Assembly: GCF_000220705.2 (NCBI RefSeq) | Contig: NZ_CP023202.1 | Span: 1,736,001-1,800,000, forward strand | Source: Streptomyces xinghaiensis S187 | GTDB lineage: Bacteria > Actinomycetota > Actinomycetes > Streptomycetales > Streptomycetaceae | Length of the DNA: 64,000 nucleotides | Direction: 5' to 3' | In this document: piece after piece, positions 45,168-54,159 of the stretch | Numbering within the stretch: the stretch's first letter is position 1 | How the letters are laid out: the number at the start of each line of letters is the position of its first letter | Made by a program: the position numbers and the translations under genes | The notes under the pieces: model-generated | Told to the model about the DNA's origin: nothing | Databases searched by the model: none | The model's input: only the letters and a program-made list of their open reading frames with translations

Positions 45168-45687
45168 GTCCGGTCCGGCGCGGCCGGCCCGGCGGTGCAC
45201 CGTCCGGGGCGGTGGCGCCTGTCTCCTTCGTCGTCGCAGTCGCAGGGTCGCAGTCGCAGGGTCGCGGTCGCAGGGTCGCGGTCGCAGGGATCGCGGTGGC
45301 CGGCCGTCCCGGAGCGGGCCGCCCGGGTCTCCAGGACCCGCCGGGCGGCCACCGGGTGACGGGCAGGGGGAGCCGGCCGCGTCCGCCGGCCGGGAGCCGG
45401 CGGCGGTCGGGAGACGCCTCCGCGCGGCGGCGGCCCATACCGGCCGCGGGGCCGCTGCGGCGGCGCGCGGTGATCGGTGCCCCGTGAACGCCGCCCGGCG
45501 TCCCCCCGTATACAACGAGGGCGAAGGGTGGAGATCACGGTCGCTGCGAAGATCCTTGGCGGTGCCCGTGCAGGAACCGGAGCCCCGGCCGGGTGCGTCC
45601 TCAGCGGCACGGCATAGTGGGAGTCCGACAGCCTTGTCGGCGTCCATGATCCTTCCATCTTCCGGATTTCAACGGGGAGTTCCACCC
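45168..45687. other. 520-base divergent region, siderophore operon / protease lipoprotein
   Basis: Besides the tandem repeat, no gene or iron box (TTAGGNTAGG-like) is found on either strand. The left half is GC-rich and repetitive; the right half, near 45640-45687 (GATCCTTCCATCTTCCGGATTTC), is less GC-rich and probably holds the plus-strand promoter. Confidence 0.6.
45233..45288. repeat. Tandem 14-bp repeat, four copies
   Basis: Four head-to-tail copies of GTCGC(A/G)GTCGCAGG occupy 45233-45246, 45247-45260, 45261-45274 and 45275-45288, followed by a decayed fifth copy. The only variation is A or G at position 6. It lies 66 bases upstream of the start of the siderophore operon. Confidence 0.9.
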
Positions 45688-46857
45688 ATGGCATCGATAC
45701 GCAGGCCGGCGCTCGCCGCGGCCGCGCTGGCCGCCGTGCTCGCGGTCACCGCGACAGCGTGCGGACCCACGGACGACAACGCGGGCGACCCGGCCGCCGC
45801 CACCGCCGGGCAGGGCGGCGGCGAGAACGACCTCGCCCTTCCCGACGACCTGAACTCCCGGCTCAAGGAGCTCGGTCTCGACCTCGACAAGTGGCGGAAC
45901 GGCGACTGGAAGAACTGGAAGAAGGACGACTGGCTGCGCGAGGCCAACGAGTTCATCAACCCGGTCATCGACGACCTGTGGAAGCCGGACCGGATGAAGG
46001 ACGCCGACGTCCCGGAGAAGACCGTTCCCACCGACGTGGCCGAGGAGCAGGGCGTCACCGATCCGACACCCGATCCCGTGCAGGCCCAGCGGGTGGACAC
46101 CCCGTACCACCGGAACGCGGCCCCGGTCGGCAAGGTGTTCTTCGACGGCCCCGAGGGCTCGATGGTCTGCTCGGGCACCGTGGTGAAGGACCCGGCGAAC
46201 CCCGGCAGGTCGAACATGGTGTGGACGGCCGGGCACTGCGTGCACGCCGGGCAGAAGGGCGGCTGGTACCGCAACATCGTCTTCGTGCCCTCGTACAACG
46301 ACAACGAGGTGCCGGCGGAGCAGATCGCCAACACCCCCCGCGAGCAGGTCGCCCCGTACGGCATCTGGTGGTCGGACTGGGCCTCGACCTCCCAGGAGTG
46401 GATCTCCCGGGGCGCCCAGGAGGGCGGCGCCGGCGCCCCGTACGACTACGCGGTGCTGCATGTGAAGCCCGAGGAGGGCAGCGGCAAGTCGCTGGAGGAG
46501 ACCGTCGGCGCGGCGCTGCCGGTCGCGTTCGAAACCCCGTCGGTGCAGGACATCCGCTCGATGGGCGCCTGGGGCTACCCGGCCGCTCCGCCGTTCGACG
46601 GCGTACGGATGTTCTCCTGCGTGGACGCGCCGGGCCGCCTCTCGCTCTTCCAGGACCAGCCCACCATGTACCGCATCGGCTGCACCATGACGGGCGGCTC
46701 CTCGGGCGGCGGCTGGTTCGCCTCGGTGAACAACGAGACGGCGCTGGTGTCGAACACCTCCATCGGCCCGGTGACGGGCGGCTGGCTCGCCGGTCCGCAG
46801 CTCGGTGCGGGGGCCAAGGCGGTCTTCGACTCGGTCAGCCGGAAGTTCGCCTCGTAG
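45688..46857 (+). CDS. Serine protease-like lipoprotein (trypsin/V8 fold)
   Basis: The product is 389 residues from ATG 45688 with GGGGAG 8 bases ahead. The signal peptide ends in a lipobox-like LAVTATAC-G, so it should be lipid-anchored outside the membrane. A charged aromatic segment KWRNGDWKNWKKDDW (about 62-76) precedes the protease domain. The triad is visible: His in WTAGHCVH, Asp in PYDYAVLHV and Ser in TMTGGSSGGGW. The GSSGGG form and lack of a trypsin Asp pocket suggest a Glu- or small-residue-specific V8/S1B-like enzyme. The target is unknown. Confidence 0.88.
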   Translation: MASIRRPALAAAALAAVLAVTATACGPTDDNAGDPAAATAGQGGGENDLALPDDLNSRLKELGLDLDKWRNGDWKNWKKDDWLREANEFINPVIDDLWKPDRMKDADVPEKTVPTDVAEEQGVTDPTPDPVQAQRVDTPYHRNAAPVGKVFFDGPEGSMVCSGTVVKDPANPGRSNMVWTAGHCVHAGQKGGWYRNIVFVPSYNDNEVPAEQIANTPREQVAPYGIWWSDWASTSQEWISRGAQEGGAGAPYDYAVLHVKPEEGSGKSLEETVGAALPVAFETPSVQDIRSMGAWGYPAAPPFDGVRMFSCVDAPGRLSLFQDQPTMYRIGCTMTGGSSGGGWFASVNNETALVSNTSIGPVTGGWLAGPQLGAGAKAVFDSVSRKFAS

Positions 46858-46884
46858 CGGGCGGCGCAGGAACGAACGGTGTGC

Positions 46885-46924
46885 GGCGGAAGGCCCGCCC
46901 CCGGCTGGGGGCGGGCCTTCCGCC
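46885..46924. terminator. Bidirectional terminator, protease / hflX
   Basis: A perfect 18-bp stem with left arm 46885-46902 (GGCGGAAGGCCCGCCCCC) and right arm 46907-46924 encloses the loop GGCT. It lies 28 bases after the protease stop and 45 bases from the hflX stop. Confidence 0.9.
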
Positions 46925-46968
46925 GTACCGCTGTCCGTCCGTCCGCCGGGCGGCCGGATTCCGGGGAT

Positions 46969-48474
46969 TCAGCGCTGTCCGGCGAGGGCGTACGGGGCCA
47001 GCTCGGCGGCCAGCTCCTCGTGGACCCGCGCCTTGAGCAGCGTGCCCTCCCCGGTGTGCTCCTCGGAGATGACCTCGCCGTCGGCGTGCGCCCGGGAGAT
47101 CAGACCGCCCTGCGTGTACGGCACCAGGGCCTCGATGCCGACCCGGGGCCGGGGCAGCTTCTCGTCGAGCAGCGTGCGCAGTTCGTCGATGCCCCGTCCG
47201 GTGCGGGCCGACACGGCGATCGCGCCCTTCTCCGTGCGCAGCAGCCGCTGGAGGACGAGCGGGTCGGCCGCGTCCGCCTTGTTGACGACCACGATCTCGG
47301 GCACGTCCTGCGCGCCCACCTCGCGGATCACCTCCCGGACGGCAGCGAGCTGCTCCTCCGGGACCGGGTGCGCGCCGTCCACCACGTGCAGGATGAGATC
47401 GGCGTCGCCGACCTCCTCCATGGTGGAGCGGAACGCCTCGACCAGGTGGTGCGGCAGATGCCGGACGAATCCGACGGTGTCGGCCAGGGTGTAGGCCCGT
47501 CCGCTGGGCGTCTCGGCCCGGCGCACGGTCGGGTCGAGCGTGGCGAACAGGGCGTTCTCCACCAGGACTCCCGCCCCGGTGAGGCGGTTGAGGAGTGAGG
47601 ACTTGCCGGCGTTGGTGTACCCGGCGATGGCGACCGAGGGCACCTTGTTGCGCTTGCGCTCCTGCCGCTTGACGTCGCGGCCGGTCTTCATCTCCGCGAT
47701 CTCCCGGCGCATCTTCGCCATCTTCTCGCGGATCCGCCGCCGGTCCGTCTCGATCTTGGTCTCACCGGGACCACGGGTGGCCATGCCGCCGCCGGAGGAA
47801 CCGGAGCCGCCACCACCCATCTGCCGGGAGAGCGACTGGCCCCAGCCGCGCAGCCTGGGCAGCATGTACTGCATCTGCGCCAGGGAGACCTGCGCCTTGC
47901 CCTCACGGGACTTGGCGTGCTGGGCGAAGATGTCCAGGATCAGCGCGGTCCGGTCGACCACCTTGACCTTGACGACGTCCTCGAGATGGATGAGCTGGCC
48001 GGGCGTGAGCTCACCGTCGCAGACGACGGTGTCCGCCCCGGTCTCCAGCACGATGTCACGGAGCTCCACGGCCTTGCCGGAGCCGATGTACGTGGCCGGG
48101 TCGGGCTTGTCACGGCGCTGGATCACACCGTCCAGCACCAGCGCGCCCGCCGTCTCGGCGAGGGCCGCCAGCTCGGCCAGGCTGTTCTCGGCGTCCTGCG
48201 CCGTACCGGACGTCCAGACGCCGACCAGCACGACGCGCTCCAGGCGCAGCTGCCGGTACTCGACCTCGGTGACGTCCTCCAGCTCGGTGGACAGGCCCGC
48301 GATCCGGCGCAGGGCCGCGCGGTCGCTGCGGTCGTACTGCTCGCCGTCACGCAGCTCGTCGAACTCGTCACCCCAGGCGACGTCCTCTTCCATCAGGGCG
48401 TCGGCGCGGAGGCCGGCCGAGGAGGTACGCGCGAGGCGCTCGGTGTCCTGGGAAGGAGAGGAAGAGGGGGTCAT
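46969..48474 (-). CDS. hflX: GTPase HflX
   Basis: The product is 501 residues from ATG 48474. An N-terminal HflX domain (about 60-200, LTPGQLIHLEDVVKVKVVDRT), a Gly/Ser linker before RGPGETKIETDRR, a coiled coil, and a GTPase domain follow in order (GYTNAGKSSLLNRL, DTVGFVRHLP, VVNKAD). HflX splits stalled 70S ribosomes under stress, and in actinobacteria affects macrolide tolerance. It lies at the end of a minus-strand run with translation-related genes (miaA, miaB, rshA). A 113-base gap separates it from rshA. Confidence 0.95.
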   Translation of the reverse strand: MTPSSSPSQDTERLARTSSAGLRADALMEEDVAWGDEFDELRDGEQYDRSDRAALRRIAGLSTELEDVTEVEYRQLRLERVVLVGVWTSGTAQDAENSLAELAALAETAGALVLDGVIQRRDKPDPATYIGSGKAVELRDIVLETGADTVVCDGELTPGQLIHLEDVVKVKVVDRTALILDIFAQHAKSREGKAQVSLAQMQYMLPRLRGWGQSLSRQMGGGGSGSSGGGMATRGPGETKIETDRRRIREKMAKMRREIAEMKTGRDVKRQERKRNKVPSVAIAGYTNAGKSSLLNRLTGAGVLVENALFATLDPTVRRAETPSGRAYTLADTVGFVRHLPHHLVEAFRSTMEEVGDADLILHVVDGAHPVPEEQLAAVREVIREVGAQDVPEIVVVNKADAADPLVLQRLLRTEKGAIAVSARTGRGIDELRTLLDEKLPRPRVGIEALVPYTQGGLISRAHADGEVISEEHTGEGTLLKARVHEELAAELAPYALAGQR

Positions 48475-48587
48475 TGGATCCTTACGTCGAGGGGATTCCT
48501 GCCGGGAACAACGCCCGGGGCGCCCGGAGGATTCCCGGGCCCGCGGCCGTGCCGGTGCCACGATCGTCCCACGGGCCGGGCGGCCCG

Positions 48588-50663
48588 TCACCCCGGTTTA
48601 CGGGCCGGTGCCGGGCTCTCCCGGCCCGCGCCCCGGCCGCCCGCGGGCTCCTGCGCCGGCCGGGCGGGGCCCTCGGCGGGGACGGCGGGGACCCCGGGGA
48701 CGGCGCCGCGGGACCGCGCTCCCGCGGCGCGGGGCGCCCCCTCGGCCGGCCCGCCGAGCCGGCTGACGTCGTAGACCCCGGGCACCTTCCGCATCGCCCG
48801 CACCAGCGCGGGCAGCGCGGCCGGACCGGCGATCCGCAGGGTGTAGGTGTGCCGGACCCGCTGCTCGTGCGGGGGTTCGACACGGGCCGAGACGACGGCG
48901 GCGCCCTGCTGGGCGATGGCCTCGGTGAGCTCGGCGAGGAGCCGGGGCCGGCCGAACGCCTCGGCGAGCAGGGTGACCCGGCAGCCGCCCGCCGGCCCGC
49001 CGCCCCGCGGCCCGTGCGGCGGGCCGGCCGCCTCGGGGGCCGCGGGCCCGGCGGGACGCCTCCCGGCCGTCTCCCGGACGGCGGCCGCCGGGTGCGCCGC
49101 CAGCCAGCCGCTGATGGCGATGCGCGCGGCGGGGGTCCGGGCGCACTCCAGCCACTCGGGGGACGGGCCCGCGGCTCCGTCCTGCGACGCCATGAGGAGC
49201 TGGAGGGTGTCGCCGTCGCGCAGCACGCTGGCCAGGGACACGAGCCGGCCGTTCACCCGGGCGCCGATGCAGGAGTGGGCGCCGCCGCCGTGCAGCGCGT
49301 AGGCGGCGTCCACGCAGCTGGCGCCGGCGGGGAGGACCACCGTGGCCCCGTCCGCTTCGCAGACCGTGATCTCGCGGTCCTCGGCGAGCTCCCCGCGGAG
49401 CTCGGCCCAGAAGGTGTCGGGGTCCGGGGTGTCCCGCTGCCATGCGAGCAGCCGGGAGAGCCAGCCCGGCCGGGTCGGGTCGGCGCGCTCGCCGTCCGGG
49501 GCCTCCGCGCCCTCCTGGCCGCCGTCCGCGGTGTACGGATTGCCCAGCGCCACCACGCCCGCCTCGGCCACCCGGTGCATCCGGTGGGTGCGCACCAGGA
49601 CCTCGGTGACCTCGCCGTCCTGCCGGGCGGCGACGGCGGTGTGCAGCGACTGGTAGAGGTTGAACTTGGGCGCCGCGATGAAGTCCTTGAACTCGGAGAC
49701 CACCGGGGTGAAGCAGGTGTGCAGTTCGCCGAGGACGGCGTAGCAGTCGGCGTCCTCGGCGACCAGGACGAGCAGCCGGCCGAAGTCCGCCCCGGTCAGC
49801 TCGCCGCGCCCCAGCCGCACCCGGTGGACGGAGACCAGGTGCCGCGGGCGGACCTGGACCTCGGCGGCGATGCCCGCCTCCCGCAGCACCGCGCGCACCC
49901 GCTCGGCGGTGGCCTCCAGCGGGCCGGGGCGGGCCGTGCGCTCCCGGACCAGGCGGCGGGTGCGCTCGTACGCCTCGGGGTGCAGGACCGCGAAGACCAG
50001 GTCCTCCAGCTCGGTCTTGAGGGCGTGCACGCCGAGGCGCTCGGCGAGCGGGATGAGGACGTCCCGGGTGACCCGGGCGATCCGGGCCTGCTTCTCGGGG
50101 CGCATGACGCCGAGGGTGCGCATGTTGTGCAGGCGATCGGCGAGTTTCACCGACATCACCCGGACGTCGTTGCCGGTGGCGACCAGCATTTTGCGGAAGG
50201 TCTCGGGTTCGGCGGCGGCGCCGTAGTCGACCTTCTCCAGCTTGGTGACGCCGTCGACGAGGTAGCGCACCTCCTCGCCGAACTCCTCGCCCACCTGCTC
50301 CAGGGTGACGTCGGTGTCCTCGACGGTGTCGTGCAGCAGGGAGGCGGTCAGCGTGGTGGTCTCGGCGCCGAGTTCGGCGAGGATCAGGGTGACGGCGAGC
50401 GGGTGCGTGATGTACGGCTCGCCGCTCTTGCGGGTCTGCCCGCGGTGCGAGGACTCGGCCAGGAGGTACGCCCGGCGCAGCGGGTCGAGGTCGGCGCCGG
50501 GGTGGTGAGCGCGGTGGACCTTGGCCACGTGCTCGATGGCGTCCGGCAGCGGGTGCCGGGGGGCCGGGCCGCGGAGCGCCGCGTGCCCGAGCCTGCGCAG
50601 GTCGATGCGCGGGCGCCCGCGTCTGCGGACGGGAGGGACGGGTCTCATGGGCTCCGCGCACAT
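48588..50663 (-). CDS. rshA: RelA/SpoT-family (p)ppGpp enzyme RshA
   Basis: The product is 691 residues from ATG 50663 (MCAEPMRPVPP), chosen for the strong GGAGG upstream; the frame runs to 50747. The hydrolase domain is intact (HRGQTRKSGEPYITHPLAV, SLLHDTVEDTD). The synthetase domain retains KDFIAAPKFNLYQSLHT and the Asp and Glu of catalysis (GADFGRLL, VTEVLVRT), but other motifs drift: SIYxKM is SVHRV, the Arg of AxRI is Leu, and AHWRYKE is ALGNPYT. TGS and ACT domains follow, then a disordered tail. It is the second RSH of Streptomyces (SCO5794), beside RelA. It is likely mainly a hydrolase, by inference. Confidence 0.92.
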   Translation of the reverse strand: MCAEPMRPVPPVRRRGRPRIDLRRLGHAALRGPAPRHPLPDAIEHVAKVHRAHHPGADLDPLRRAYLLAESSHRGQTRKSGEPYITHPLAVTLILAELGAETTTLTASLLHDTVEDTDVTLEQVGEEFGEEVRYLVDGVTKLEKVDYGAAAEPETFRKMLVATGNDVRVMSVKLADRLHNMRTLGVMRPEKQARIARVTRDVLIPLAERLGVHALKTELEDLVFAVLHPEAYERTRRLVRERTARPGPLEATAERVRAVLREAGIAAEVQVRPRHLVSVHRVRLGRGELTGADFGRLLVLVAEDADCYAVLGELHTCFTPVVSEFKDFIAAPKFNLYQSLHTAVAARQDGEVTEVLVRTHRMHRVAEAGVVALGNPYTADGGQEGAEAPDGERADPTRPGWLSRLLAWQRDTPDPDTFWAELRGELAEDREITVCEADGATVVLPAGASCVDAAYALHGGGAHSCIGARVNGRLVSLASVLRDGDTLQLLMASQDGAAGPSPEWLECARTPAARIAISGWLAAHPAAAVRETAGRRPAGPAAPEAAGPPHGPRGGGPAGGCRVTLLAEAFGRPRLLAELTEAIAQQGAAVVSARVEPPHEQRVRHTYTLRIAGPAALPALVRAMRKVPGVYDVSRLGGPAEGAPRAAGARSRGAVPGVPAVPAEGPARPAQEPAGGRGAGRESPAPARKPG

Positions 50664-50813
50664 GGGCACCTCCGGCGACTCGGGCGGCCGGGGCGGTCCC
50701 GCGTGCCCCGGAGGCCGGCGGGCGCCCGGGCCGGCGACTGATGCCACGACCCCATCACGGAGTGCGGGGCAGCTGTCGCTCTCCGTGGCTCACGCCACCC
50801 GATCGAGCGAAGA

Positions 50814-51704
50814 TCAGGGGAGAACGGCCGCGAGCCAGCGGGCGTCGAGCGTGCCCTCGGCCACGATCTCGGCGGGGCCGGTCATCTCGACGGCGCCGTC
50901 GGGGTGTTCGGTGATCACCAGCCGTCCGCCGGGGACGTCCACGGTGTACGTCGCGGGACGTCCGGTGACCGCCGGGTCGGCGCCGTCCCGGCGGGCCGCC
51001 GCGACCATCACGGCGCAGGCGCCGGTGCCGCAGGACCGGGTCTCGCCGGACCCGCGCTCGTGGACGCGCATCGCCACATGGCGCGGCCCCCGGTCGGCGG
51101 CGAACTCCACGTTCGCGCCCTCGGGATAGGCGTCGGCGGGCGTCACCCGCGGCGGGTCGAGCAGCGGCCCGGCGTGGGCCAGGTCCTCGACGAACGCCAC
51201 GGCGTGCGGATTGCCCATGTTGACGTTGAGGGCGGGCCGGCGGCGCCCGTCCACCGTCACCGACACCTCGCCGGCGGGCAGCAGCGCGCGGCCCATGCCG
51301 ACCGTGATGTCGCCCGGGGTGCCGTCGTCCGCGGTCTTGGCGATGTGCACCCGGCGCACGCCGGCGCGGGTGGCCAGCGCGAGATCGCCCTCGGCCACGA
51401 GCCCGGCGCGCTGCAGATAGCGGGCGAACACCCGGACGCCGTTGCCGCACATCTCCGCGACGCTGCCGTCGCCGTTGCGGTAGTCCATGAACCACGCGGC
51501 CTCACCGGCCATACCGGCGGCCTCGGGGTGTGCGGCGGAGCGCACGACGTGCAGCAGTCCGTCGCCCCCGATGCCGGCCCGCCGGTCGCACAGCCGGGCG
51601 ACGGCCGCCGGGGGGAGGTCGAGACGGTTCTCCGGGTCGGGCAGGATCACGAAGTCGTTCTCGGTGCCGTGGCCCTTGAGAAAGGCGAGGGGTGCGGTGC
51701 TCAC
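50814..51704 (-). CDS. dapF: Diaminopimelate epimerase
   Basis: The product is 296 residues from GTG 51704 (MSTAPLAFLKGHGTENDFV). The two catalytic cysteines are in EMCGNGVRVFARY and SCGTGACAVMV. The enzyme converts LL- to meso-diaminopimelate for lysine synthesis; Streptomyces walls use LL-DAP, so here it mainly serves lysine. It lies 150 bases upstream of rshA on the same strand and after the small membrane protein gene. The long DAP pathway is not clustered here. Confidence 0.95.
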   Translation of the reverse strand: MSTAPLAFLKGHGTENDFVILPDPENRLDLPPAAVARLCDRRAGIGGDGLLHVVRSAAHPEAAGMAGEAAWFMDYRNGDGSVAEMCGNGVRVFARYLQRAGLVAEGDLALATRAGVRRVHIAKTADDGTPGDITVGMGRALLPAGEVSVTVDGRRRPALNVNMGNPHAVAFVEDLAHAGPLLDPPRVTPADAYPEGANVEFAADRGPRHVAMRVHERGSGETRSCGTGACAVMVAAARRDGADPAVTGRPATYTVDVPGGRLVITEHPDGAVEMTGPAEIVAEGTLDARWLAAVLP

Positions 51705-51793
51705 GTCTCCGATCCTACGGGCCCCGGGGGCCGCCCGCGCCGGTGGTCCTCCTCCGCGGCCCCGCGGCCCCGGAGGGTTGGGCGGGGAGCCGG

Positions 51794-52264
51794 TCAGCGG
51801 AGCCGGGCCACCCGCCACAGGCAGAGCAGGGCCACCGTGACGACGAAGAGGGCGTAGAGGCCGGCGATCCGCCAGTCCGGCCGGCCGCCGGAACCGGGGG
51901 CCGGGAGACCGGGCCAGGTGAGCCCCGCCCGGCGGGCCGCCATCACACCCCAGCCCGCGGCGCAGCAGCTGATGAGCAGACCGAGCATGGCGACGACCGC
52001 GCCGCCGTCCCCGAAGGCGAAGGCCAGCGGGAAGGCGAACATCAGGGAGCCGACGGCCGCCAGCACCACGATCGGCGCGAGCTGCCAGATGCGCAGCCGC
52101 CGCTGCGGGCGGATCTCCCGGAAGGACTCGCCGCCCTCCGGAACGGCCGCGTCGTCCTCCGGCCCGTCGGGGGCCAGCGACGCCGGAAGGCCGTCGAGCC
52201 CTGGGCCGTCGAGCCCTGGGGGCCCGTCGACGGAATGCGATCTGTCACGAGGGCCGGCCTCCAT
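51794..52264 (-). CDS. Small membrane protein of unknown function
   Basis: The product is 156 residues from ATG 52264; GTG 52270 and ATG 52282 are alternatives, and GGGAGGG at about 52277 fits either of the first two. The first 55 residues are acidic and Pro/Gly-rich and include a duplicated stretch GPGLDGLP from a 15-bp DNA repeat (GCCGTCGAGCCCTGG twice). Three membrane segments follow: IVVLAAVGSLMFAFPLAFAF, VVAMLGLLISCCAAGWGVMA, and IAGLYALFVVTVALLCLW. It lies between miaA and dapF on the same strand. No function is known to me. Confidence 0.8.
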   Translation of the reverse strand: MEAGPRDRSHSVDGPPGLDGPGLDGLPASLAPDGPEDDAAVPEGGESFREIRPQRRLRIWQLAPIVVLAAVGSLMFAFPLAFAFGDGGAVVAMLGLLISCCAAGWGVMAARRAGLTWPGLPAPGSGGRPDWRIAGLYALFVVTVALLCLWRVARLR

Positions 52265-52370
52265 CGCCACGCGCCCTCCCAACTCGACGTCACCATGCGA
52301 TCAGAGCTCGATGATGGCACGCCGGCCGGGCCGCCGAGGACGCGCGGAGCGTCCCGATGCCATCACGTGA

Positions 52371-53309
52371 TCAGGCTGTGACCGCTCGTTCGACCAACGT
52401 CAACGCCTGCCCCAGGAGTTCCCCGCGGTGGTCCGCCGCCCCGCTCAGCCAGTGCACCCGGGGGTCCCGGCGGAACCAGGAGTCCTGGCGGCGTGCGAAA
52501 CGCTTGGTGGCGCGCACCGTGTCGTCCCGCGCCTGCTCCTCGGTGCACTCCCCCGCCAGCTGGGCGAGCACCTGCTGGTAGCCGAGCGCCCGGGAGGCGG
52601 TGCGGCCCTCGCGCAGGCCGGCGGCCTCCAGCTCCCGTACCTCCGCGACGAGACCGTCCTCCCACATGCGGACGACGCGGGCGGCGATCCGGGCGTCGAG
52701 CTCGGGCCGTCCGACGTCCACGCCGATCTGGACGGTGTCGTAGACCGGTTCGGGCCCGGGGAGGCTGGCCGTGAAGGGGCGGCCGGTGATCTCGATGACC
52801 TCCAGGGCGCGGACGATGCGCCGTCCGTTGCCCGGCAGGATCGCCCGGGCGGCCCCGGGGTCGGCGGCGGCGAGCCGGGCGTGCAGGGCACCGGGGCCCG
52901 ACTCCGCCAACTCGCCCTCCAGACGGGCCCGTACGGCGGGATCGGTCCCCGGGAACTCCAGGGCGTCGAGCGCGCCGCGCACATACAGGCCGGAACCGCC
53001 CACCAGGACGGGGGTGCGGCCCGCGGCGAGAAGCCGGTCGATCTCGGCGCGGGCCAGCCGCTGGTACTCGGCGACGCTCGCGGCCTCGGTCACGTCCCAG
53101 ACGTCGAGGAGGTGGTGGGGGACGCCACGGCGCTCGGCGGGGGTGAGCTTGGCGGTGCCGATGTCCATGCCCCGGTACAGCTGCATCGAGTCGGCGTTCA
53201 CGACCTCACCGCCGAGCCGGAGGGCGAGACCGACGCCCAGATCCGATTTCCCGGCCGCGGTGGGGCCGACGACAGCGATCACTCGGGGGGCGTCTTCTGT
53301 GCTCTTCAC
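52371..53309 (-). CDS. miaA: tRNA dimethylallyltransferase MiaA
   Basis: The product is 312 residues. The P-loop is VGPTAAGKSDLGVGLA (about 14-29), with VNADSMQLYRGMDIGTAK and the tRNA/diphosphate motifs PVLVGGSGLYVRG. It attaches dimethylallyl to A37 of tRNAs reading UNN codons. MiaB, encoded a little upstream on the same strand, then methylthiolates it. In Streptomyces miaA affects translation of the rare UUA codon and so development (established for S. coelicolor). Confidence 0.96.
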   Translation of the reverse strand: MKSTEDAPRVIAVVGPTAAGKSDLGVGLALRLGGEVVNADSMQLYRGMDIGTAKLTPAERRGVPHHLLDVWDVTEAASVAEYQRLARAEIDRLLAAGRTPVLVGGSGLYVRGALDALEFPGTDPAVRARLEGELAESGPGALHARLAAADPGAARAILPGNGRRIVRALEVIEITGRPFTASLPGPEPVYDTVQIGVDVGRPELDARIAARVVRMWEDGLVAEVRELEAAGLREGRTASRALGYQQVLAQLAGECTEEQARDDTVRATKRFARRQDSWFRRDPRVHWLSGAADHRGELLGQALTLVERAVTA

Positions 53310-53402
53310 CGTTCCAGTCTCCCAAAGGCCGCCGGGCGCGTCCGGCGCCCGGCGGGCCGGGCGGTGGGCTCCGGGGGGCGGCCGGCGGCGGGAGGGGGAG
53401 CG

Positions 53403-54119
53403 CTACGACCAGGTGGCGACGTGGTAGCCGACCCCGTACGGAGCGTCGTCGTACAGCAGTTCCCCGTCCAGGTCGGCGCCCTCCGCCGCCCCGGCGAGCA
53501 CCTGCCAGGGTGCCCGGCCCGCCGCCTTGAGCTCGTGGGCGAGCTCCTCGTCCACCGCCATCAGCGCCTCCGTGTCCACCTCCGCGAGCGCCCGGGCGAC
53601 CCCGGCGTCGAATCCGGCGGCGCGCTCGTCGAGATAGCCGGGGGCCCGTACGGACCGGCAGGCGCTGCCGTCGCCCATCACCAGCAGCGCGACGCGCTCG
53701 GCGCCGGTGGCGATCTCCCGGCCGACCTGGGCGCACCGGTCGGCGGACAGGGGCTCGCCGACACCGAGCCCCTCCACCGGGGCGGCGGCCCAGCGGGTGC
53801 GTTCCAGGAGCCAGCCGGCGACCGCCAGCGAGAGCGGGAGGACGCGCTCGGGGGCGGGCGGGCCGTCCGCCGGGCCGAGCCGCACCGCGCGGTCGACACC
53901 GACCTCGCGGAAGGAGCCCGGGGCGCCCTGCGGATGGGGCCCGCGGCCCGCCTGCTCGGCGGGGCCGATCACCACCAGGCGGTCCGGGCGGGCGGCCGCC
54001 GGCACGGCGACGGCGTCGTAGCAGGCGGCCCGCAGTGCGTCGAGTTCGGCGGCGGCACCGGCCGCGACCTCGGGAACGAGCAGCGGCGGACACGGGCACA
54101 CGGCGGCGGCGACGAGCAT
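53403..54119 (-). CDS. LigB-like (class III extradiol dioxygenase subunit B fold) protein
   Basis: The product is 238 residues. The LigB-like fold is suggested by MLVAAAVCPCPPLLVPEV at the N-terminus, RLVVIGPAEQ, VALLVMGDGSACRSVRAPGYLD, and the C-terminal GELLYDDAPYGVGYHVATW. The iron ligands of true dioxygenases (paired His and a Glu) are not clearly present: the N-terminal HxH-like site reads VCPCPP. It may act differently or hold another metal. It lies between miaB and miaA on the same strand, with gaps of 40 and 93 bases, as in other Streptomyces. Confidence 0.8.
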   Translation of the reverse strand: MLVAAAVCPCPPLLVPEVAAGAAAELDALRAACYDAVAVPAAARPDRLVVIGPAEQAGRGPHPQGAPGSFREVGVDRAVRLGPADGPPAPERVLPLSLAVAGWLLERTRWAAAPVEGLGVGEPLSADRCAQVGREIATGAERVALLVMGDGSACRSVRAPGYLDERAAGFDAGVARALAEVDTEALMAVDEELAHELKAAGRAPWQVLAGAAEGADLDGELLYDDAPYGVGYHVATWS

Positions 54120-54159
54120 GGCCGGAACCCTAGCAAGCGGACGGGCGCCCGCCCGGCCG

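Noticed and set aside
45233..45288. CRISPR array
   Set aside because: The repeats are directly adjacent with no spacers, and no cas gene is present.
48588..50663. Claim that RshA has lost synthetase catalysis
   Set aside because: On counting back from DCYA, the catalytic Asp aligns with GADFG and the Glu of the E-x-x-x-R-T motif is present, so only partial drift can be claimed.
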